Source of the DNA: a virus
Reading direction: 5' to 3' (one strand)
Virus record (IMG/VR): IMGVR_UViG_3300044701_002789
Span: 186,001 to 250,000 of that record
Length of the DNA stretch: 64,000 nucleotides
The first letter of the stretch is position 1; each line of letters starts with the position of its first letter. Shown in pieces: positions 20,471-27,204 of the stretch. A program made the translations under genes and the position numbers. Under the pieces are notes generated by a model. It saw nothing but the letters and a program-made list of their open reading frames with translations. It did not search any database and had not been told where the DNA came from.

Positions 20471-20531
20471 ATGTCTGGGGATAACTGCTGATATTTATAT
20501 GGGACTTACACAATTATATCTCCCCAGACAT
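20471..20531. repeat. Perfect 11-bp inverted repeat upstream of the endonuclease
   Basis: ATGTCTGGGGA at 20471-20481 and TCCCCAGACAT at 20521-20531 are perfect reverse complements with 39 bp between them. The interval contains a TATAAATA late box. The proximal arm nearly touches the endonuclease ATG, so the element could be a long stem in the leader RNA, an operator or a trace of the insertion site. Confidence 0.6.
20492..20499 (-). promoter_or_regulatory. T4-like late promoter box TATAAATA
   Basis: Exact TATAAATA on the minus strand, 24 bp before the ATG of the homing endonuclease and inside the loop of the 11-bp inverted repeat. T4 homing endonuclease genes are also often late-transcribed. 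Confidence 0.65.
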
Positions 20532-20533
20532 TA

Positions 20534-20551
20534 ATTGATGCCCACATCAAT
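20534..20551 (-). terminator. Hairpin downstream of the helicase gene
   Basis: ATTGATG-TGGG-CATCAAT, a 7-bp stem with a 4-base loop, 9 bp after the helicase stop. No long T-run follows on the minus strand, so termination may be partial. Confidence 0.45.
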
Positions 20552-20559
20552 AATTTAGA

Positions 20560-21789
20560 TCATTTAATTACATCAGCAACAATATTTCCCCTAACGAACA
20601 CCTCATCAACAACATTTTCAACTCTTTTAGCAGTTGCAACACCTACTTTATTATTGTAAACTGGAATAACTATTTTACCAAAAGGTTTTAGATAATTATC
20701 AAAATCACCAGGAATAAGTTCGCCAGATTTGATACGAAGAGTATCTACAGGGTGAACTCTGATACAACGACCAATACTTTGAACAGTTGAAACAAAATTT
20801 TGCTGCCGCAAAAAAATGCATGATTGAATACCAGGAACGCTGATTCCCTCAGTCAAAATCCCAATATGAAGAACAACAAATTTTCTATTAGGATCAGAAC
20901 CATAATTATTCAGGGTTTCTAAAAATTCTCTACGCGAAACTTTACGATTATTAATGTGAGCTCCCCAACGGCTAGTAATATGCATAACATCATAACCATT
21001 CTCTCGCATTTCTTCCAGGAAGGAAGTCATGGCAAACATTGCCATCATAACCCTGGTACTGGGAGCGACAATCAGAACTTTATCCATTTGTTCTTCATTG
21101 AAGATAGTATCACAGAGAGTATAGAAGTCTCGCTCAGCAGCATTGTTCTTGTCACGATAAGATCCAATTTCCATAACAGAAGTCTTCGGAGGAAGAATGC
21201 TACCGTTCTTGAGAAGTTCTGGTGCGCTAACATTATGAATCTTGCTACCAAACACTTCAGCATCGTTGTTTCCGGGTTTGGAAGCAACCTGACTGAACTT
21301 AGGAGTTGCAGTCATAGAATAGAAGTGATTGGACATCGCACTGAGATCCTTGACAGAATCAAAGAACCGACGATTAACAGCATTGTGACACTCATCAAGA
21401 TACACAGTATCAATCTCAATCTCTGCCTTGACGATTTTATCAAGAGAGTGGTAAGTAGTGAAGATAAGTTTGTTACCTTCTGTAGTCTCATGCCAATAGG
21501 CAAGTTCTAGAAAATCTTTGATGCGAGTGTGCTTGGTTTCACCACTATGTACATGAGCAACGTGAACACCACTAATGAGCGTCTCAAACTCATGAGACAG
21601 TTGTTGACAAAGAAGAATCTTCGGTGCAACAACTACAATGGTTTTGTTCTGACCTTGCTCAAAGCGATACTTCGCATCAGCAATCATCATGATGGTCTTA
21701 CCCGCACTCGTAGGAGCGACTGTAAGCATCATGGAATGCTCACGCATCAGAGAAAAAACTTCTTCTTGTTGGGGACGGAGTTCAATCAT
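20560..21789 (-). CDS. UvsW-like SF2 DNA helicase
   Basis: A 409-residue superfamily 2 helicase. The Q-like motif RPQQEEVF is at residues 4-11, Walker A is APTSAGKT, Walker B is DECH, motif III is TATP, and QSIGRCIRVHP is motif VI in the second RecA-like domain. T4 UvsW is about 500 residues with an extra N-terminal domain that is absent here. UvsW-type enzymes unwind branched DNA and R-loops and help switch replication modes, but the exact orthology is inferred. It has its own composite promoter I, and is followed by a hairpin and a homing endonuclease gene. Confidence 0.85.
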   Translation of the reverse strand: MIELRPQQEEVFSLMREHSMMLTVAPTSAGKTIMMIADAKYRFEQGQNKTIVVVAPKILLCQQLSHEFETLISGVHVAHVHSGETKHTRIKDFLELAYWHETTEGNKLIFTTYHSLDKIVKAEIEIDTVYLDECHNAVNRRFFDSVKDLSAMSNHFYSMTATPKFSQVASKPGNNDAEVFGSKIHNVSAPELLKNGSILPPKTSVMEIGSYRDKNNAAERDFYTLCDTIFNEEQMDKVLIVAPSTRVMMAMFAMTSFLEEMRENGYDVMHITSRWGAHINNRKVSRREFLETLNNYGSDPNRKFVVLHIGILTEGISVPGIQSCIFLRQQNFVSTVQSIGRCIRVHPVDTLRIKSGELIPGDFDNYLKPFGKIVIPVYNNKVGVATAKRVENVVDEVFVRGNIVADVIK

Positions 21790-21812
21790 GGCGAATGGTT
21801 TTCTATGAGGTT

Positions 21813-21869
21813 ATTGTACAGCAAAAAAAGCCTCTACAAGAACCAGAGTGGACAGTCTTTAAAGTGTCC
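21813..21869 (-). promoter_or_regulatory. Composite operon-border promoter, copy I
   Basis: Leftward: GGACACTTTAAAGACTGTC (21869-21851), the most palindromic copy of the GGACA-type motif, then a 32-bp spacer with a T-run and a -10 box TACAAT (21818-21813). It faces the helicase gene. Confidence 0.65.
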
Positions 21870-21929
21870 TGATTCTTATAGAAGCTTATAACTTGTCTTG
21901 AAGCGGCACAAACCTATCCTAGGTATGTT

Positions 21930-22361
21930 TTAGATTCTTGTCAAGCCCTTGTGTTTTAGGTAATCTTGGTATAGGATTGACTCAAAATAATGTGCCTCAA
22001 TCTCATGAGGTTGTTCCCAATAATCCAAATCATCAACACACTCCCCATCAAAATATCTTTTGGATGATCGGTATTTCATCTCCCCTTTCACCCATTGATA
22101 CATATGCCAGAGTTCATGGCAAAGAACCTTAATGTAATCTTTTTTACTTAGGTAAGTGTTTATTTCAATTAAAAAACTTCTTGGTCTATAGGTTTCTCCG
22201 GATATGTCACAATATCCGATTACTTTTTCTTTATTGAGACCACGATGGAGAACTTCAATCTCTAACTTATATCTTGGGAGGTATTCGGACACGAACCAAC
22301 AAACAACATCTTTACATAGACGCTTTGAGTATCCGTATCCAGTTGTTTCAAGGATGATCAT
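21930..22361 (-). CDS. SprT-like zinc metalloprotease domain protein
   Basis: A 143-residue protein with an HELWH active-site motif (LCHELWHMYQW, about residue 80-90), a third-ligand-like EQPHEIEAHYFE segment downstream and the usual amphipathic strand before HExxH. The size and layout fit a minimal SprT/SprT-like gluzincin. Cellular SprT proteins act on DNA-protein crosslinks; a phage copy might do similar work or process a virion protein. First gene right of the helicase, with its own composite promoter J. Confidence 0.75.
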   Translation of the reverse strand: MIILETTGYGYSKRLCKDVVCWFVSEYLPRYKLEIEVLHRGLNKEKVIGYCDISGETYRPRSFLIEINTYLSKKDYIKVLCHELWHMYQWVKGEMKYRSSKRYFDGECVDDLDYWEQPHEIEAHYFESILYQDYLKHKGLTRI

Positions 22362-22393
22362 TGGAGGTCATATGGGCACTAGGATGCCTTCAT

Positions 22394-22451
22394 AGCATAA
22401 GGCACCTCACAGGCGCTCCTGGAGGTGCCTCAGACGGTTTCTGATCCGTCC
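22394..22451 (-). promoter_or_regulatory. Composite operon-border promoter, copy J
   Basis: Leftward: GGACGGATCAGAAACCGTC (22451-22433), with a GACGG/CCGTC palindrome, a 33-bp spacer holding a strong 9-bp hairpin (AGGCACCTC/GAGGTGCCT), and a -10 box TATGCT (22399-22394). It is the rightmost copy in the window and separates the metalloprotease gene from the fibre island. Confidence 0.6.
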
Positions 22452-22452
22452 T

Positions 22453-23934
22453 TCAGTCGGTGTCAAAGAAAAACATTTGCCATAGTCGTCCATTGTCCAT
22501 AACTGTCCCAAAGTATTGAGAAGCACTATGAATACAACTTGCATCAAAGATAACCAGACGATTATAAACATTTCCTAGAACATCAACAGGTTCAAATGGG
22601 GTTCCATCTAAATGACACCCTCCAGGAACATCAATCCACGCATCATTCCATCCTTCCTCATAATAAGTTCTTGCTTTTGTTTTCTTGTTAGCGTATAATG
22701 TGGTTCCACACTGATATGGTGCATTCGGTGTGAGGTACAACATACCACCCCACTTTTGATCGTCGCAATGATAAACTAAAGGTTCACCAGACCACGCAAC
22801 TTGAAATCTCCCATTCATCCCATGTTCTTCCCACTTTGTTATTTTTCTTCCCATGATTTCTTCAAATTTTTCTTTGAGTCCAGGAAATAAAAATTGTTGA
22901 TGAGTTCTTCTTCCAATGAATCCCCTACCCAAACCACCTTCAAGATAGTCTTGTTTTAATGCAAACTCTCTTACTTCATCTGGGTTCTCATAAAAGTTAT
23001 CTATAATCCAAGAAGTTGATTTGGAGTTAATATTAATATTAAATAGATTTTCTTGTTTAGGAAGCAAGAAATTTCTTACATTTGGCAAATTGAAGATAAT
23101 TTGTGGTAACAGATTAACTGGATAATTTTTTTGACTTAGTTTACTAGTTTGTTCTACTTCAATAATATCTTTCATAGATTCTGAACTTAAAGTATTAAGG
23201 TTGGAAAGATTATCGGATAAAACAGTAGTTTTTGCTTTATATTTTCTTAAAGTTTCATCTCCCATCCAAGTAAAATGCCACCCACAGTCTTCAATTATTT
23301 TTCCATTTTCAGTAATCCAAACCGGATCCAATGGACTACCATATTGTCCCCTGAATTTTGTCGGAGATCCTCCATTTGATAATTGTCTTTTAGTACACAA
23401 AAGAAGAGATTGACTCCAATCTGCCGGCACATCTCCCTCATAAAGTCTTTTATTCGCTTGACCTTCTAAAAGAACTAAAGGAACTTTAATGATATTGTTT
23501 GGAATATTTCTACAACATGTTGAAAAATATAGAATAAATTCTGGATTGATTATTTCATCACAATCACTTACGATAAAAACATCATCATCATCGTATTCAT
23601 CTATTACAGACATTAGAGCATCTCTTTGTAATCTTTCTCTAGTCCAATTTTTAACTTGAGTTGATTTTGCTTCTAATGAATAGACATAATCAGATTCATC
23701 TGGAATTAAATCTTCACTATCCGGCACAATAGTTTCAATAACCTGAATTTTATCCTTTGGTAAATTAAGATCTTCTATTAGTTTTTTACAAATAAAATCT
23801 TTATCATCTCCATTATGTGTTTTATTTGATTCAGAGATAATAAACTTATCCACATGATCTTTTAGTAGATTAATTCTAAGTTCTAATAATTCTTTTTCAA
23901 TGAAAAAAGTAAAATAATCAATAATCTTTTTCAT
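22453..23934 (-). CDS. GT17-like glycosyltransferase fused to 2OG-oxygenase-like domain
   Basis: A 493-residue two-domain protein. Residues 1-260 resemble glycosyltransferase family 17: DYFTFFIEKELLELRINLLK at the start, ESNKTHNGDDKDF, WTRERLQRDALM, DDDDVFIVSDCDE as the metal/donor site, and GWHFTWMGDETLRKYKAK. Residues about 280-493 resemble a 2-oxoglutarate/Fe(II) oxygenase: YHCDDQKWGGMLYL gives an HxD pair, and IHSASQYFG with NGRLWQMFFFD gives the distal His and the Arg. No signal peptide. The fusion suggests hydroxylation plus glycosylation of one substrate, plausibly a fibre protein encoded in this island. Confidence 0.75.
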   Translation of the reverse strand: MKKIIDYFTFFIEKELLELRINLLKDHVDKFIISESNKTHNGDDKDFICKKLIEDLNLPKDKIQVIETIVPDSEDLIPDESDYVYSLEAKSTQVKNWTRERLQRDALMSVIDEYDDDDVFIVSDCDEIINPEFILYFSTCCRNIPNNIIKVPLVLLEGQANKRLYEGDVPADWSQSLLLCTKRQLSNGGSPTKFRGQYGSPLDPVWITENGKIIEDCGWHFTWMGDETLRKYKAKTTVLSDNLSNLNTLSSESMKDIIEVEQTSKLSQKNYPVNLLPQIIFNLPNVRNFLLPKQENLFNININSKSTSWIIDNFYENPDEVREFALKQDYLEGGLGRGFIGRRTHQQFLFPGLKEKFEEIMGRKITKWEEHGMNGRFQVAWSGEPLVYHCDDQKWGGMLYLTPNAPYQCGTTLYANKKTKARTYYEEGWNDAWIDVPGGCHLDGTPFEPVDVLGNVYNRLVIFDASCIHSASQYFGTVMDNGRLWQMFFFDTD

Positions 23935-24516
23935 TTAATACCACTCTGTAAATTTAATTCTATTTTCCGAAAATACTTTTTTGTAATTTTCTATTTTATT
24001 TCTATAAACAACTAAATCATCAAAAAAATGTGGATGAAATTCAATGTAAATTTCATTAATGTATTTAATTGTGCCAGATGATATTAATTTATCTATAATA
24101 TCAAATTCGCTTCCTTCAACATCTAATTTTACAACAATAAAATCATTAATACTAGAAAATGTTTCTATAATATTTGAAAAATCTAATACCCTTACTATCT
24201 CTGTTTCTGAATTATATTTAATTGGATTCTCTTGTAATTTTTGTGGGGGATTTAATAATATATTAGAAGACTGCCCAGTAAATGTACCAACTTCAGTTCC
24301 ATCCCAAATAGTAGATTCGGATAGGTTTAAATTTACATAATCATTTTTATTAGATACACCAGCATTAAAATGAATAATATTCAATCCATCATCTAATAAT
24401 TTTAAATAATTTTCTTTTGAACTAATATATGTTTTTGGATTTGGTTCAAAACAATAACATTCCCAACTAGAATCTATACCATAGATTTTAGATATTTCGT
24501 TGAACCCCTGAAACAA
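23935..24516 (-). pseudogene. FkbM-type methyltransferase domain, start lost or frameshift-dependent
   Basis: The 193 codons encode an FkbM-type SAM methyltransferase: CFEPNPKTY (SAM pocket), VKLDVEGSEFDII and a C-terminal IYIEFHPHFF strand. The usual FkbM N terminus (KKFFDCGTHLFQGF) extends upstream in this frame to the poly-A tract at 24538-24549, after which a stop closes the frame; no ATG is available, only a TTG at 24516. It therefore looks like the second half of a TPR-FkbM-FkbM protein, joined to the upstream gene by a -1 shift at the homopolymer, or a frameshifted remnant. Expression from TTG cannot be excluded. Confidence 0.6.
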
Positions 24517-25844
24517 GTGTGTTCCGCAGTCAAAGAATTTTTTTTTTTTAAATTTTTATTAGTACTCTGAATTTCATTATTAATATAAACCATAAATTCA
24601 CAATTATAAGTGTCAATAAAAGTATCATCAAATATTTTATCAGTTATGTCTAGTGATTTTCCCCAAGAAATATTTTGTCTGGTGCAAGACATTACCTTGT
24701 AATCGTTGAACTTAGTTAAATATGTATCTCTGAATTTTTTGAATTTTTCTCTGAAATTATAACCTTTGAGGTGAATTTCTATTGATATAAATTTAACATT
24801 ATTGAATATAAAATCTATATTTTCTTCGGTAAAAATATTATATTCACCACCTTCACAGTCAACTTTCATATAATCAATATGATTAATTGAATATGTTGAT
24901 ATAAGTTCTTTAAAAGTAATGGGAATAAAACTCTTATCATTCCCAAAAACATTAATTTCATCAGTATTATTACTTACTATTCCATTATTAATATAAGTTA
25001 TTGATGTATTAAAGTTATTGAATAATTTTTCGGAACAGTTTTTAACCAATGTTTTTAGTAAATTTTTAGATGGTTCAACACAATATACTTTTTTTGGTTT
25101 TTGATCTAAAATTGATATAGTATATGCACCAACACTTGCACCAATATCCAAAACAATATCATTTTCTTTTACATCTTTCCAAAATCTATAAACATTTTCA
25201 TGTATCACTTCTCTTTCTATTGTAACAATGTCTTCTTCCGTTAGGTCTGCCCAATCAAAGTTGTTTGGATAATTAAATGTTTGACCGATTGAATTTTTTC
25301 CTAATCTAATTAAGTTTTGATTTATACTATTTTTGTGTAATTCATCAAAATTATCCCAGTAATTTTTTGTAAGAAGATCAAATAGATTTCTACTTTCATC
25401 ACCTTTACCCCACCACCAAGCTGCAACTGCTTTTTGGAATAACAATAAATGTTTTCCACTATACTCAGGAATGTTAATACTTTCTATTTCATTATTATGA
25501 CATTGTAGACCAAGATTTGCATAGGTATAACAACTTTGCCATTCTTGGTTCTTTTCATACAATAGAGATAAGAAATAATATGCCTCTGGTCTTTGTGGCA
25601 ATAAGTTTAAGGCATTTTCTAATGTTACTTTTTCAGTATTATCTCTTGAACCTTGTAATTTATAACAAAACGCTGATTTTAGTAAACATTCATAAGCAAG
25701 TAAATCATTTTTAGATCTTTCCGCAGTTCTTAGATAATAAGTGTGTGCGGGTGCATACTGACCTTGTTTTTCATACCATTTCGCGAGATTATAATTATTT
25801 TCTGGATTTTCGGTATCTAGTGAAAATTTAATAAGCTCATTCAT
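24474..25844 (-). CDS. TPR protein with FkbM methyltransferase domain
   Basis: From the ATG at 25844 (MNELIKFSLDTENPENNYNL), preceded by GAGGAC; a start at 25859 is possible. Residues 1-150 hold TPR-like repeats (NYNLAKWYEKQGQYAPAHTY). Residues about 225-430 are an FkbM methyltransferase: DIVLDIGASVGAYTISIL for SAM binding and YMKVDCEGGEYNIF. After the natural end of that domain (NCEFMVYINNE) the frame runs through AAAAAAAAAAAA into about 22 unrelated residues and stops. The second FkbM domain lies in the other frame just beyond. Likely methylates a glycan or protein. Confidence 0.75.
   Translation of the reverse strand: MNELIKFSLDTENPENNYNLAKWYEKQGQYAPAHTYYLRTAERSKNDLLAYECLLKSAFCYKLQGSRDNTEKVTLENALNLLPQRPEAYYFLSLLYEKNQEWQSCYTYANLGLQCHNNEIESINIPEYSGKHLLLFQKAVAAWWWGKGDESRNLFDLLTKNYWDNFDELHKNSINQNLIRLGKNSIGQTFNYPNNFDWADLTEEDIVTIEREVIHENVYRFWKDVKENDIVLDIGASVGAYTISILDQKPKKVYCVEPSKNLLKTLVKNCSEKLFNNFNTSITYINNGIVSNNTDEINVFGNDKSFIPITFKELISTYSINHIDYMKVDCEGGEYNIFTEENIDFIFNNVKFISIEIHLKGYNFREKFKKFRDTYLTKFNDYKVMSCTRQNISWGKSLDITDKIFDDTFIDTYNCEFMVYINNEIQSTNKNLKKKNSLTAEHTCFRGSTKYLKSMV
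24538..24549 (-). other. Poly-A(12) slippery tract between two FkbM domains
   Basis: Twelve consecutive A residues on the coding strand. With 12 A the first FkbM frame leaves into a short nonsense tail. With 13 A, or by a -1 ribosomal or transcriptional slip, it continues directly into KKFFDCGTHLFQGF, the start of the second FkbM domain. Confidence 0.7.
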
Positions 25845-26814
25845 TAATAAAGTCCTCAACTACTGATTTTGAAATTCTGAGTATATACGCTGCGTTGTCT
25901 TGCGTTCCAAATGTAATTAGAAAATCATCATTATATTCGGCCATGCCACAAGAAAATTCAATTTTAAAATTTAAAAATGAAAATAACTTTGATACTTTTT
26001 GAAGTTTAAAATTCTTATCCCATATAACAAACCGATGACGATAAGTTGCATCTTTTCTACCTTGTTCTGAATTATAAAGTTCTGTTTCATGGAGAAGAGA
26101 AAGATATCCATTTTGATATGGAATAACTTGTGAACCACCTCTTAAATCATTTTTTAATTCTGTAGTGTAAGGACTTGTTTCAATTATTGTGGAATCTTTT
26201 CCTGTAATATCAAATTTCAATAATGCAGTTGGATTAGTCCATTTTAAAAGATGAAAAGGTTTATCTTCAATTGGAGTACAATTTTTCATACAATATTCAT
26301 CATCTGGTGGAGGACCTGGAATTCTATATCTAGAAACTTCTTTAACTTCAGAACCATTGAACCTCAATTCAGAAAGTTCCATTCTTCCAGTTCCAATAGT
26401 GTCTACATCTCTGCGTACACCTATAGCGTAAATCTTACCGTTCCATTGAATCAAACGAACATCTTCCAACCCAACAAATTCCCATTGTGGTTGATAAGTA
26501 TCAAAATTTGATGTATCTATTTTTGAGTAATGGAGTATATTTAAATCTTCATCTAATTCTGCAATATGATTTGCAGTTCTGAGGTGCATATCATTCTCTG
26601 GGTGTATGTAGGATAATGGTCCCCACATATGTTCAAATTTATTTAATTCCGAATGATATAATGTGTAATTTACATTTCTGATATTGACTAATATTCTTCC
26701 ATCAACTACTAAAACTGATGGATTTGTGAGAGAAGGTCCACAGAGATCTTCGGGATTTATGAGAAGTGGTTTAATAATGCCACCATTATCTAATGCAAGT
26801 TTTACAAAATTCAT
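25837..26814 (-). CDS. GH130/GH43-like beta-propeller protein
   Basis: A 325-residue protein with a five-bladed propeller pattern: LTNPSVLVVDGRILVNIRN, GLEDVRLIQWNGKIYAIGVR, CTPIEDKPFHLLKWTNP, LRGGSQVIPYQNGYLSLLHE, YRHRFVIWDKNFKL and EFSCGMAEYNDDFLITFG. These resemble glycoside phosphorylases and hydrolases of family 130 and related clans. The substrate is probably a mannan-like or surface glycan. It is coupled to the TPR-FkbM gene, so it works with glycan-related neighbours. Confidence 0.65.
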   Translation of the reverse strand: MNFVKLALDNGGIIKPLLINPEDLCGPSLTNPSVLVVDGRILVNIRNVNYTLYHSELNKFEHMWGPLSYIHPENDMHLRTANHIAELDEDLNILHYSKIDTSNFDTYQPQWEFVGLEDVRLIQWNGKIYAIGVRRDVDTIGTGRMELSELRFNGSEVKEVSRYRIPGPPPDDEYCMKNCTPIEDKPFHLLKWTNPTALLKFDITGKDSTIIETSPYTTELKNDLRGGSQVIPYQNGYLSLLHETELYNSEQGRKDATYRHRFVIWDKNFKLQKVSKLFSFLNFKIEFSCGMAEYNDDFLITFGTQDNAAYILRISKSVVEDFINE

Positions 26815-26838
26815 AATACTATAACGAGTTCTTGAATG

Positions 26839-26846
26839 TATTTATT
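26839..26846 (-). promoter_or_regulatory. Late-promoter-like box AATAAATA
   Basis: AATAAATA on the minus strand, 25 bp before the ATG at 26814 and inside the last codons of the tail-assembly gene. One mismatch from TATAAATA. Confidence 0.4.
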
Positions 26847-27192
26847 CTGGTTTAATGGGCCAAATAATTTCTCTAGGAAATTTTGATTGTTGAGGAATAT
26901 CTAAAAGTAATTGTCTATATTCAGTCCAATTGTCTTTTTCTTCTTGAGTAAAAGAATTCCAACGAATAACATTTATTGTATCAATGTAAATTGAAAGATA
27001 CTTATTTCTTCGGATTCTTTGTTTTTGGCACCATTCCTCATAGGTCATCCATCCATTTTCATTCCAAAACCATCCAATTTCTCCGTCGTTTTGTGGAGTA
27101 GAAATAAGTTCTTCTGTATCAGTCCAAGATTGGTCGTATAGAATATCTACACATTCTCTTGTATTCTTATTAATGACACATATTTTATTCAT
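26842..27192 (-). CDS. Tail-fibre assembly chaperone-like protein
   Basis: A 116-residue protein with the layout of phage tail-assembly proteins: an N-terminal strand-rich part followed by RRNKYLSIYIDTINVIRWNS, FTQEEKDNWTEYRQLLLDIP and a C-terminal EIIWPIKPE. The pattern of RN.LL...DW......W..YR..L.DIP is typical. AAGGAG precedes the ATG. It lies directly downstream of the collagen-like fibre gene, as expected for a dedicated chaperone. Confidence 0.7.
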   Translation of the reverse strand: MNKICVINKNTRECVDILYDQSWTDTEELISTPQNDGEIGWFWNENGWMTYEEWCQKQRIRRNKYLSIYIDTINVIRWNSFTQEEKDNWTEYRQLLLDIPQQSKFPREIIWPIKPE

Positions 27193-27204
27193 TTATTTTA
27201 CTCC

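Noticed and set aside
20956-21510. 184-codon plus-strand frame opposite the helicase gene
   Set aside because: It lies wholly within a gene with complete SF2 motifs and has no recognisable content.
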